Shown here in pieces: positions 55,401 to 64,000 of a stretch of DNA of 64,000 nucleotides. The stretch lies in the NCBI GenBank assembly GCA_007922225.1, contig ML679946.1, positions 95,486,759-95,550,758 on the forward strand. The letters run 5' to 3'. The notes below the pieces were generated by a model, which had not been told where the DNA came from, made no database searches, and worked only from the letters and a program-made list of their open reading frames with translations. How positions within the stretch are numbered: the stretch's first letter is position 1; each line of letters starts with the position of its first letter. Source of the DNA: Emydura subglobosa. Its lineage: Eukaryota; Chordata; Testudines; Chelidae. Position numbers and translations under genes: made by a program.

Positions 55401-57355
55401 GGTCACCAAACTTCTAGTCCCTTGTTCTAATCACTAGACGACACTTCCACTATAATATTTACTCCAGGCTACAGCAGATATTTAAGACGGGATAAGGTGG
55501 TGATAGGTACCTTATAAATACTGAAAATAGCTAGATAGAGAAGAAGAAGAGTTTGAAAAAAATACTTAGATAAATATATAAACTCAGAGCAGTTTCATGT
55601 TTTGGGGCTATAATTTTTCTGCCAAGTTTTAGTGAGGTCATAAATGATGAGAAAGAATCTTAAGTGGTTAAGTTGTAACCCACATTCTCTGTTTATCATT
55701 TAAGAGTGTTTTGGTTATTTTTAAATTTGCTTTGGCAGTGATTCTCAGGTATTTTTTCCAGGTTCAAATTGAGTTTCATCGTTTTTTCTAAGCAGTATTT
55801 TCTGAGATATAAGAAGGCACACAAACCCACACATACTCTCCAAGTTATTTGTTTCTATTCTTAAAATACATGAGGAAGCTTTTTTTCCCCCCCATTATCA
55901 AAGCTGTTTCTGCTTCTACAATCATAATTGCTGTTTGCAGAGATGCCCACGTTTTAAGATGTAGCAGTATCTCATTTTTGTTTTTTTAAAATTTCCCTAG
56001 GAATACATTTGACTCCTTTCCCTGTTCCTCCTGCATAGAATTAAGTTTTTAACAGTCAGCAGGTTTCAGAATCGTACCCAGAATTAATATTCTCAAAGTG
56101 GTGTCGTTTCTGACCGTCCATTCTTATAAAACCTCATTCTTACAGTTTTATGAGGAATAGTGGCTTTAGTTTTTAATGGGTGTTGCCTACCGTAACTCCT
56201 AAACAGAGTTGTGGTCAGTCAGCCCATGTCTTTGTGGTCTTTGAGCTGAGGCTCTGTGAACTTAAAATAAATTCTGGTGAACTAATATAGCTTCCCTGGG
56301 GTGGGGCCGGGTAACCAAAAGTGCTTTAAGAAAAAAACGAATTGTTGTGTGTCTCTCTCACGTTATTCTTTCCACTCACCACTCGCTTCTGGCAGTTCCT
56401 GTAAAAGCTCTGTGTACCAGCTAAGGTTGCATATTCACTGCGACGGACACTATCATGTATGCATATATATCTGTGTAAATATGGATGTACACATACATAC
56501 CTGCTGCCTTGTGTGAAGTCTTTGTGTGTGCAAATTATGCAAGTGTGTGATGGTGATTTCTTTGTGATACATTTCTGAGCTATGTGGCAAATTAGATTTG
56601 TCATGCAACTGGAATCACTTTACCTATACTCTGCCCATGAAGCCATCTCTCCCAAACGACTGCTTGTCTTATTCTGTATCCCCAAGCAGCATCAAACAGA
56701 TGCCTTTTAAGACATGCTAGTTAAATGTTCCTTTCCTTCCCCCAAACATGGAAGTTCCTTCCAAAATTACACAGATCCAAGATCTAGAGTGAGCAATATT
56801 CGGCCTTAATCAATGAGATATTTAAGTACTTTCAAAAAATGTCACTGAACCCATATTTTGCAACCCACTGGAGCAAGAAGTAGATCTGTACCATTAGAAA
56901 GCCAAGACTCAATGAAATAATGCTTCCTATGCCTGCAAGGTCCTGAGATATCAGATCTTAAATATGCAACATTATTATGCATGGGAAAGCATAATTTTAG
57001 AGCTTAATTTTTAGAGCTTTCTAAACAATGCAGGCTTTAATTGCCATCTTCTCTCTCTAGAGTGAGAGTGTGGAGAGCATCTGGTTCACGTCACGGGGGA
57101 GGAAGGCAGGTATAGAAAGCAGAAGCCATTCTGGGAGACCCAAGGAAGCAAGCCGTCTAAAATAGAGAGACGGATTATGTAAAGTCTTTTCTGGTTCCAC
57201 AATAATGGTTTCCATATGAGAATATTCTCTTCTTTGCCTCTTTTTAGTGACCACTTTATCACCTGTCCCATTATCAGCATGGCCAAACACTGGGCTGAGA
57301 ACTCCAGAGGGAATGTCTTCATGTACTACGTGCCTGAGAGCTCCTCTCAGAGCAG
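36759..57355 (+). CDS. TG: Thyroglobulin, four consecutive ChEL-domain exons (partial gene)
   Basis: Exons 36759-36923, 37515-37682, 53188-53369 and 57248-57355 join with matched phases (0,0,2,2) into 207 complete codons. Thyroglobulin is the secreted follicular glycoprotein whose tyrosines are iodinated to make T3 and T4; its C-terminal ChEL domain drives folding, dimerisation and secretion and has no esterase activity. The stretch matches human TG strongly, e.g. [29 protein letters not shown] and [12 protein letters not shown]. It is open at both ends: the exon before 36759 and those after 57355 were not found in the window. Identification is by recalled family sequence. Confidence 0.95.
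37515..37682 (+). CDS. TG: Thyroglobulin ChEL exon (LLAISG..AKAIK)
   Basis: This 168-bp phase 0-0 exon encodes 56 residues with [19 protein letters not shown] and [18 protein letters not shown]. The latter aligns with the segment that carries the acidic triad residue in active cholinesterases. Acceptor aacacag, donor gtaggc. Confidence 0.95.
37683..39261. other. TG intron segment, no gene seen
   Basis: It has a possible CR1-tail scrap near 38930-38990 (tctgacctcctgcaaaattc) and otherwise no recognised content. Confidence 0.4.
39262..39511 (+). mobile_element. MIR/CORE-like SINE, nearly full length
   Basis: In order: ggatagtccagtggttaagt, ggttcaagtccttgctttgc, cgtgaccttgttcaagtcac, ctgtaaaatggtgataatag, and the tail gataatgggggccatataca. 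It is cut at its end by a MITE. Confidence 0.85.
39440..39910 (+). repeat. Composite unit copy 1: SINE tail, MITE, unknown segment
   Basis: The MIR-like tail (to 39511), MITE 39512-39735 and segment 39738-39910 (agggcttaagtggaacaaag, gtgaatttcacccattatga) occur in the same order and orientation at 46980-47440. Confidence 0.75.
39941..40411 (+). mobile_element. CR1 LINE 3' end
   Basis: It encodes [40 protein letters not shown] and [19 protein letters not shown] before a TAG, then the terminal tail. The 3' frame is open for 129 codons. Confidence 0.92.
40915..41010 (-). repeat. Unclassified dispersed repeat, copy 3
   Basis: It holds ggggccccattgtgctaatc and cagttcctgccccagagagc. A (TAG)n run at about 40882-40910 precedes it. 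Confidence 0.55.
41450..43584 (+). mobile_element. CR1 LINE, 5'-truncated, about 2.1 kb
   Basis: Remnant reverse transcriptase in several frames: linker ([20 protein letters not shown]), [20 protein letters not shown], the active-site block KFADDTKLL (about 42693) and the tail TKMIRALTG. It ends near atggccattcttatg. Stops and frameshifts make it inactive. Older subfamily than its neighbours. Confidence 0.9.
43865..44100 (+). mobile_element. MIR/CORE-like SINE, nearly full length
   Basis: It contains aaagtggtgtaatgggtagg, acctgggttcaatgctcagc, gaccttgggcaagtcactta and the tail cgccacataagtgcatagag. No MITE lies in its tail. Confidence 0.85.
45150..45960 (+). pseudogene. Decayed PIF/Harbinger transposase
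   Basis: Segments in different frames match the HARBI1-like DDE transposase: [40 protein letters not shown] (helix-turn-helix-like), [40 protein letters not shown], and [13 protein letters not shown]. The usual DGTHIP is NSTHIP, so the first catalytic Asp is lost; the Asp before LTWLMKPY is deleted; the Glu of MEYAFGR remains. There are internal stops and several frameshifts. Confidence 0.88.
46652..46765. mobile_element. Penelope-like terminal fragment, inverted pair
   Basis: caggtgggtgaggtaatatc is answered by tacctcactcgccttgtctc, with ttattggaccaacttctgtt between. Confidence 0.6.
46893..46979. mobile_element. MITE fragment
   Basis: It includes gtcttcacatagacccc and caggagagcttctccc, as in the MITEs at 11889 and 33329. 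Its right part is missing. Confidence 0.45.
46980..47440 (+). repeat. Composite unit copy 2: SINE tail, MITE, unknown segment
   Basis: The order is SINE tail 46980-47036, MITE 47037-47277 and segment 47278-47440 (agggtttaagtggaacaagg, gtatttcacccattatgaga). It is about 7.5 kb from copy 1, in the same orientation. Confidence 0.75.
48100..48262. mobile_element. MITE fragment
   Basis: tggtgtgaaaaacccat, gctatgccagtatag and gtgtagacataccctc match the right half of the MITE family. Confidence 0.5.
48294..48324. repeat. (GT)n with (AC) inversion
   Basis: A TG run followed directly by tacacacaca can form a short hairpin. Confidence 0.9.
49380..49499. repeat. Compound (GAG)n(TG)n(AG)n(TG)n(AG)n microsatellite
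   Basis: The blocks are GAG at 49380-49404, TG at 49404-49441, AG at 49442-49457, TG at 49458-49487 and AG at 49488-49499. The minus-strand frames of up to 135 codons over it are repeat artefacts. Confidence 0.97.
49540..49640 (+). mobile_element. MIR/CORE-like SINE fragment
   Basis: agtccagtgattagggcact and gcgggagaactcggttcctg match the tRNA-related head. Confidence 0.55.
49860..51762 (+). mobile_element. CR1 LINE, 5'-truncated, about 1.9 kb
   Basis: Remnant reverse transcriptase: [32 protein letters not shown] frames with shifts, [20 protein letters not shown], the active-site KFADDT followed by a stop (about 50826-50841), [20 protein letters not shown], and the tail [18 protein letters not shown]. 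It ends near ctaggatgctatgg. Confidence 0.93.
52015..52945 (+). mobile_element. CR1 LINE 3' end (second subfamily)
   Basis: [40 protein letters not shown] and [20 protein letters not shown], then a long 3' UTR ending ccttagggtctatgag. Same subfamily as the minus copy at 5207-5775. It ends about 240 bp before a TG exon. Confidence 0.93.
53188..53369 (+). CDS. TG: Thyroglobulin ChEL exon (KFEES..ENAT)
   Basis: This 182-bp exon, phase 0 in and 2 out, encodes 60 residues: [39 protein letters not shown] and [11 protein letters not shown]. The Asn-Ala-Thr at its end is an N-glycosylation sequon shared with human TG. Acceptor ctcttag, donor CACG then gtgaga. Confidence 0.96.
53370..57247 (+). other. 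TG intron with short repeats
   Basis: It holds a fold-back of the gattttcaaaag type (53848-54060) and minus-strand MIR-like fragments at 54206-54380 and 55290-55445. No other gene was recognised. Confidence 0.6.
55290..55445 (-). mobile_element. MIR/CORE-like SINE fragment
   Basis: tattattatctgcacttatc, ggaaagtcatacagtgagta and ctagtcccttgttctaatca correspond to the inverse of the SINE. Confidence 0.6.
57248..57355 (+). CDS. TG: Thyroglobulin ChEL exon (DHFITC..SSSQS)
   Basis: This 108-bp exon completes an Arg codon and encodes [29 protein letters not shown] and SSSQS, phase 2 out. It corresponds to the DHxxxCP segment of cholinesterases; the Cys is conserved. The catalytic-His region lies in later exons outside the window. 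Confidence 0.95.
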
Positions 57356-57944
57356 GTAAGGATATCTGTCTTGCCTTCTTGCCTGGATTTTGAGTTTGTG
57401 ATGCTAAAACCAGGGTGGTCTGGTCTGGTTTTGTCTCTGCTCTATATTGGACAAGTATTTGGACCAGCTTCCCCTTCTTTGCATAGTACTGGGCATAAGT
57501 CAGCCATGGTCAATAGGCTTTTTCTTTTCTTTTCTTTTTTTTTTTAAAGGGAGATGATTTGCGATAAAGCATAAAAAGGAGAGGGGTGGAATTTTTCACT
57601 GTGCTCAGCATTGATTTAACTCTGCTGCTGTTGAAGTCAATGGAGCTTTACTGTTGAAGTCAATGGAGTTTTACCATTGACTGCCCAACAATGAGAAGCT
57701 CAATAATGACCTCTTGTTGGGCTGGGATGAATTCACATACCCACAGCTGGGCACCCAATAACCGTACCAGTGAAGACTAGGATTCAATCTCTTCAGTGCA
57801 AAGCTATTTATTGGAAAGCAGGTATCACGGACAAACAGAAAAAGCTTTACAATGTCTCTCCTTAATAAGTCTCCATTCCCCAAGATAAACCCTCAGTAAC
57901 TATGCTGGCCCCACATAGTATCCTGATTAGCAAACAAGGCAGGT

Positions 57945-58035
57945 ACATCTGACGAAGTGGGTTGCAGCCCATGAAAGCTTATGCCTGCAGAAATTTGTTC
58001 ATCTTTAAATTGCTACAGGACTCTCGTTGTTAAAG
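57945..58035 (+). mobile_element. Penelope-like terminal fragment
   Basis: catctgacgaagtgggttgc, catgaaagcttatgcctgca and gctacaggactctcgttgtt are a widely seen reptile Penelope-type end. Confidence 0.5.
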
Positions 58036-61000
58036 CAGGTACAGATACCAATTCCAGATGGAGATTGTTTACCTTCCTTCTTTTGGTTCCTTTAGGTACT
58101 TGGTCTGTTTTCTGAGTCCCCTGTAGCAGGGTCTTGGCTACCCTGACTTTCTGGTTCTTCTTCTTGAGTACCTGATCTATTTAATGGTCCCTTGTGGTAG
58201 GGTGTTGGGTACCTTGACTTTGGTTCGAAAGTCCCTCTTCAGATGTTAATTGGGATGTCTCTGTGTGGCATGTGGTATTCCCCAATATTTATACCCTTTT
58301 CCCAAAGGAGTGACATGTACCCAAAATATGCTCTGCTGGCACTTATTTAGCATATCATGATTATTTGTGACTTGTTTTTCTAATTAGTTTTGGGAGGGAC
58401 AACAGGGATTGGCTGACATGTCCATATTGTCAAATATTCACCCGGGCGCCTAATGTCGTGCTGTTCTATTGGGTCAGTTAGTCCCAGATTCACCATTACA
58501 CACACCCACTAGGCAAACTGGCCATTGGCTGACCCTGACCATTGGTCTGTCACATCAGCACAGCTACACACACAGGGCCTGGATAAACAATCATGGCTTA
58601 TGTCAGTGCCAAGTGCAAGTTCTGTATTCTTAGTGCTTTGCCAAAATGCTAAGAGGCCTTGCTCCCAGAATCCTTTAGCATTCAGATTTACCAAGCTTTA
58701 CCAGACTTACGTCAGCCTCAGTGATTTATAGTAATTTAGAACCATCCCAACACTCCTGAGTAGAGAGGCTGGATGGTCAGGTTAAGGCACTGGACTGGGA
58801 CTCGAGATCTGGCTTCATTCTCAAGCTCTGCCACAGATTACCTGTGTGACTTGGGCAGGTCACTGTGCCAGACTCTGCGCCCTGAACCAGTCCCTGTATA
58901 CCAGTCTGGTGGCATTTATAGGCCGTAAAGAAACTTCAGTGGCCCCTGGAAAACTTCCCCAGTGCCGGTAGGACCACTTTGTGCTGCAGCCATTCTGGGA
59001 CTGCCATACATCAGAGCAGCCTTCTGGGATGCTGTAGTTTAACCAGGGCTTGCATTAGTTCCCAGAGCAGGCAGAACCTGGGTAGTGGGACGGTGGCTTA
59101 AAGGCATCTTTGTGTCTCCTCTGTGCCTCGGCTGCACCTTCCAAGAGTTCACTGGGAAAGTTACTCACTTACATGAGTATTTGCAAGATCGGGGCCTAAG
59201 CCAAGCATGTGTGACACTAGCATTGGGAGAGTTCCTTTTTGTTACCGTAGGGGGTTACTCACATCATTGGGAGAGGCTGCATCAAGTTTGGGAAGAAAGA
59301 AGGGTTAAAACTCCAGCTAGAAACAGCTTCTCAAACTGTTTTTTAAAATTATTTTTATAAGTACTGAAGCCCAAACCCCTAATTCTACTGGGCTGCAAGG
59401 ATCCTCTCCCATAAAGTGGGTAACTGCCAATTATGAGGGTTAATCAGCTTTTACTTGTTTTATCTGAAGATTTTCAAACTAATTTAAACACATCCCTTCA
59501 CAGAAGTCATGGCTGGGCATCCTAGTTTCCAGCTAGCGGTTGGTGCTTTTCAGTGCCACGAGAAGCACCTTCGCTGCATTGGTTTCTGATCTTGGTTCCT
59601 TCCTTCCCAGGCCAGAAGTGTCAGAAAGTCAATAAAGGCGACATCTCCCATCCTTGCTGCTAAAGACCTTGAAGCAGCAAAGCACTAAAGCAGATGCTTA
59701 ATCTTAAGCACATCTTGAATTGGGGCCATAGTCTTTCTCAGCAATGTTCTCTCTCCATATCCTCCATTTGCTTGGTCCATTTGTGTCTTTTAAGATTTAT
59801 GGCATTGTGACTAGAGCTCTCTCTTTTCCCAGCTTCTCTCTGAAAAGATGGGATGGCGGAGTGAGTAGAGCTTTCATTTTGGTGGGTCAGGAGGGCATTT
59901 TTTGTTTTATATTTTGATCTGAAGTTGGTTTACGAGCTGTGAACAAATTTGTTTCTGATTGCATGGCAGAAAGCGTTTTAAAACCAACTGAGATCTGGGC
60001 TACAGCTGACAGCCATTGTGTTGCTGTAGCACATACAATAGTTTTATTTAAAGCAGAGAAGAGTTGAATCCTTAGGGAGCTGTCATTTCATTGGGAACTC
60101 TTACAGGAACATTCACACAATGTTCTATTTGGTTAGCCATGTACTTAGATAAGTGACTTTTACAAGACTCCAAATGGAACAGAACCATTGCCAAAACCAA
60201 GCAGGATATATATAAAAAAGGTGTGTTCTCAGTTTAGTTAGCAAGTTTCATCTTGAAAGAGAATGGAGGTAGCCCACATATTGGCTACAATACGGACTAA
60301 TTGGAGGGATAGATATGATAGCTTTTGTGTACCTCATAGTAAGTGTTTTAGAACCACAGAAATTAAGGAGGATTCAGCAAGCTTTCCCCCTCATCTTGTC
60401 CCATTAGAGAGCTCTCTTGTGCTTGCAAGATTTACTACTTCTCAGACTCCCCATATCAGCAATAGTTTACGTAGCTTTTCCTGGTTTGAAGTACACATTC
60501 TTAAAATATTTACGTATTGGCCAGCCATCATCTAAGCCAATCCTTGTTCCATGCTTTCCAGCCGAATGCATTACATTCCTTTTGCCTACCTTTTGGTCAG
60601 TTCAGAAAACTGATCGTAGAAGAAAATGAGTTGGAGAAAAGATTATTAGTTCTCTTTCCCATAGCCACTTAAAAAAATCTGGTGCCTGACACTAGGGGAT
60701 AAAGAGGTGTGGCTTAGTGATGAGAACACAGGACAGGGAGCCAGGAATGTCTCCATTAGAATCTCAAGCTCTCTGAGTAGCCTTGAACCAAGTCACTTAT
60801 AATGAGAACCGGGCCCAAACTGGAACGTTACATCTGAATCCTCCAATGTCAGGTTCAGGTTGGAGCCAAACTTCATGATCCAGGCACATCTTTATTTATG
60901 CTTCAATTTAAAAAAACAAACAAAAACTGTGAAAAGAGCTTTATTTAGGTTGCAAAGTCAAGCACTCAAAAGTTAGGAAATACCAGAATTCAGGTTGCCT

Positions 61001-61182
61001 GTGCAATCTTAATTTGGTCCCCTTGTGCGTATACATGATTACACACTATTTTTTCTACAGGATCCAGGTCTTATTCAGTGCACAGCTTCATATTGCACAC
61101 AAATCTGTGGGTATATCACACAGTCTAACATGTTGCAAGTTCTGTATTTATGGGTGGCTGTAATATGCAGTGCAGTTGTAGC

Positions 61183-61255
61183 CTTGCGAGTCCTAGGATA
61201 TTAGAGAGACAAGGTTGGTGAGCTAATATCTTTTATTGGTCCAATAAAAAAATAT
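61183..61255. mobile_element. Penelope-like terminal fragment
   Basis: cctaggatattagagagaca and gctaatatcttttattggtc match the termini at 250 and 33199. Confidence 0.6.
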
Positions 61256-61904
61256 TATTTGGGCCTCTGTAAATCATTTGTTTCTAATTGAGCTTCTCCT
61301 AATTCATTCTCTCATTTCTAGCATGTTAAAATCCCCCCAGTACACACACACAGCAAACTGTCTGACAGCCTCATTACACACCAAGTAAACCATGGTGATG
61401 AGTCCATTGGTTTGTGTGACTTTGCACAGAATAGACTCATCACAAAGTGCTTTCAAGTAAAAATGAGAAAACCCCTGTAATCTCAAGGTAGTAAAGTACA
61501 AAATCCGCATATATGATAGAGATGTGTCCAAACGGGCTCCCCAAACTAGAGCCAGTTGAATGATTGAATCTGAGTAATTTAGATGACACATTGTAGAACA
61601 TTCATTTGAATACACTATTCATAAACACAGTTTCTCATAGGTTAGCTACCTCTATAGATTTCCTAGGTAATTGGAATTCTTTTCATACATCTCTGAATAT
61701 ATTTTTACAGGTATATTTTTCACTATTTCCCCAGCTTTACTTCAACCCGTAAGAAGTTCAGATTTAGAGCTGGGTCTAGATTTTGCATCCTGAGCCCATC
61801 TCTGGTATATGGAAATGTTTGAGACAAGGAAGCTGCATGATACGACTCAACTTTATTGAGTTCCAGAGTGTTTTGTACAAGCTGTAACAATTTCACATGG
61901 GAGA

Positions 61905-63150
61905 GAGGAAGGATGGCCCAGTGGTTAGGAGCTACCCTGGGACTTGAGAGAGATAGGTTTGATTCTCTGCACTACCATAGTGTAGGATGGGCTCCTGCCT
62001 GGTCCAGTCCTGGCGGCAATTCCGTGGGCCCAGGCTCAGAGGAAGGCCACTGCGCCGTCTACTTGACAGGGGAATGTTAGTTTTACAGTCTTGCACCCGG
62101 CCCCCAGGCAGGGCGGGCGAGCAAGGAGTCTTGCGCCCCGGCCCCCTAGCAGTGGCACGGGTGTTGCCACTCATTCGGCGGGGCTCCTGCCGCAACACGC
62201 CGATGGGGCGTTACCCCTAGTACAACCATGCCTCTGGCTGTCCCTGGGCTCCTTCCTCCCCGGGTTCCCGGTACCTATGTCCGTCGGTTCCTCCGGGTCG
62301 TCGGGGTACACCGCACGGGGTAGGCCCGTCAGTCCTTCTGCGTCCACGGGGGGTAGGTTGGGAAGCTCCTCAGCGAGGGGCAGCTCCTCCAGATCGCAGG
62401 GCTGGGGGTAGGTTCAGCCTCCGGCAACTCCTCCAGGTCGGATCCTGCCTCCAGGGGTTGGGCATCTGGCAGCTCCTCCAGGTCCGGACCGGCTTCTGGG
62501 CGGAACTCCCAGCTTCTCCGGTTCAGGGGGCTCGTCCCAGCCGCTGCGGGCCTGAGGCTGGGTCCAGCGCTTCGGACCTGTAGGCCTCGGCCAGTCCAAG
62601 GGGCCTGGAGGCCCAATCCAGGCCTTAGAGGCGGGTCGCCGGGGCCGCAAGGCTGGGAGAGGGTTACCTGAGGTAGTGGTCTGGCGTGGTTCAGCCCCTT
62701 GCCACAGCCGGCGAGGCAGTGAGTCTGTCTCCGCCGGCAGCCTTCCCCATTCTGAGCTGCAGGGCCTGCTTTTTATAGCTGTCGCCCTCCCTAAGACTCC
62801 GCCCCCCTGCTGCCGGGTTGGCCGCCCGGCAGGACCTATCGGGGTCCAGCTGTCTGGTTGCCGGGCAGACTGGGCTGCCGGCAAGTCTAGAGTCTGATTG
62901 GGTGCCTGCAGCCCTTCCGCGGGCACAGGCTCAGAGGAAGGCCACTGCGCCTTCCTACACATAGACTTCATGTGTGATGTTGGGCAAAGTCACTTAGCCT
63001 CTCTGTGCTACACTTCAGTTCTTCATTTATAAAATGTAGACAATATGCTTCCCTACCTCACAGAAGTGTTGTAAGGATAAATACATTAAACGTAATATTC
63101 ACAGGTACTACAATATTGCGGACCATATATGTACCCAAGATGCATAGATA
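61905..63150 (+). mobile_element. MIR/CORE-like SINE split by a solo LTR
   Basis: The left part is 61905-61980 (ggatggcccagtggttagga, ggtttgattctctgc). The right part is 62960-63150 (gatgttgggcaaagtcactt, ggataaatacattaaacg, gcggaccatatatgtaccca). Confidence 0.85.
61981..62959 (-). mobile_element. Solo LTR, 979 bp, GC-rich, CATAG target duplication
   Basis: On plus it starts TGTAGGATGG and ends CCTTCCTACA (TG..CA with short inverted ends). CATAG flanks it at 61976-61980 and 62960-62964. On minus it has a CCAAT box (62901-62897) and a TATAAAAAG box (62777-62769). The 5-bp duplication suits Gypsy or some endogenous retroviruses; no internal genes remain, so the class is open. Long minus frames inside (e.g. 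185 codons) reflect high GC. Confidence 0.85.
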
Positions 63151-64000
63151 GCAGTAATCATACTGTGAAAATAGCTGTTTCCAAACAGGTTGTTGCACAA
63201 TGCAATGATTCCTACATGTCATCTAGTTCCTTCTCTACCTCAGTGTCCTGCTACATATGCCTTGAGGACCTCTCAAAACTTTTTACAGTTAAGCAATAAA
63301 TAACTGCAGAAGGCTAGAGGCATTAAAATGTAGAGATGACGGTGAAAAGATAATTTTATCTTACAGTAGCATGTTTCTGATATGTACATATGCACACGTA
63401 AAGTGTGTTCTATTATGTTATACAAACACATACAGATATAGATGGAAAAAACAGTCGACACTTTTGTTTATAATATATGTGGAAAATTACAGAAAAACAT
63501 TAAATGGTGGTTCTCAAGTAAGGAAATGGAACTTGCAGAGGGTGAGCTAATATCACTATCCATATGGTAAAAATCTCTTAGCTTGGCATGACACTGTGTC
63601 TGTTTTAGTCTTCAGTTTCTATATGAGTAAGGAACATAATGCATAGCCAACTCCTGCATTAATGATCTGCAGCACAAATATATAACACAGATGCCATTTT
63701 TTCACTCTTTGCAGAAGACTTAGGGCCTTAGAGTAAACATTGGTTCTAAACAATGCAACAAGAATGTGACTGTCTAGTGCTGGTTGTGTTTAGAATGTAG
63801 AAATTCAGGATATCATTTTAGTTAGAAAACAGAGACAGGTTAAATACATTGTGACAGCAATGGTGGTTTGTTTAGTTTTTGTAAATACTACTGATAACAA
63901 TAAAGAAGCTATTCATTAGTCCTTTAGGCTGTTTCTATATAACACCAGGTGTGATCTGGCTTGTTGGTTATTCATTAAGTGGCACTGCTGTCATTGAATT

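Larger units (their letters stand above)
57356..61904 (+). other. TG intron, downstream exons not reached
   Basis: No match to the next ChEL segment (human LELLADVQFALG region) was seen. It holds a tandem 27-bp duplication (57631-57680), a Penelope-like end (57945-58035), and MIR-like pieces at 58755-58870 and 60700-60800. Confidence 0.55.

Noticed and set aside
62414..62971. 185-codon minus-strand frame, the longest in the window
   Set aside because: It lies almost wholly within the GC-rich solo LTR and crosses its boundary into the SINE; high GC lowers stop frequency.
57356..64000. Search for the last TG exons
   Set aside because: No match to the expected C-terminal segment was seen; they probably lie beyond the window.

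Overview
This is vertebrate nuclear DNA: AT-rich and intron-dominated, with exons bounded by GT/AG and no long open frames. The repeats (CR1 LINEs, Penelope-like termini, hAT and Harbinger-type elements, a MIR/CORE-like SINE) point to a reptile, most likely a turtle. That call rests on general knowledge of repeat landscapes; a crocodilian cannot be excluded.

Two genes were rebuilt from splice sites. The plus strand carries four consecutive coding exons of thyroglobulin (TG): 36759-36923, 37515-37682, 53188-53369 and 57248-57355. They encode the late part of the cholinesterase-like (ChEL) domain, and all reading phases join. The exon preceding 36759 and the last exons were not found and should lie outside the window, so positions 1-36758 read as TG intron. 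Inside that intron, on the minus strand, lies the complete coding sequence of SLA (Src-like adaptor protein). It has seven coding exons between 21550 and 3083, which join to 278 codons plus stop: a myristoylation start, an SH3 domain, an SH2 domain and a C-terminal tail. The same nested antisense arrangement is known in mammals. A possible noncoding first exon and promoter of SLA lie near 26787-27020.

Nearly everything else is repeats. From left to right: a Penelope-like palindrome in a MITE-like sequence (60-470); a hAT element with internal palindromes (1566-1957); a CR1 tail and a MITE (5207-6148); MIR-like SINEs, one split by a MITE (11785-12260); Harbinger-type MITEs (18829-19118, 21016-21310); CR1 fragments (22120-25556); a hAT element with a perfect 8-bp target duplication (28590-29090); and a Penelope-like inverted dimer split by a MITE (33199-34012).

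The TG intron 37683-53187 is a repeat nest. It holds four CR1 copies, a decayed PIF/Harbinger transposase (45150-45960), and two related composite units of SINE tail, MITE and unknown sequence (39440-39910, 46980-47440). Near the right end a 979-bp GC-rich solo LTR (61981-62959) with a 5-bp target duplication splits a MIR-like SINE.

TG is the thyroid hormone precursor and SLA an adaptor that dampens antigen-receptor and receptor tyrosine kinase signalling. They share a locus but no pathway, and are expected to be expressed in different tissues.
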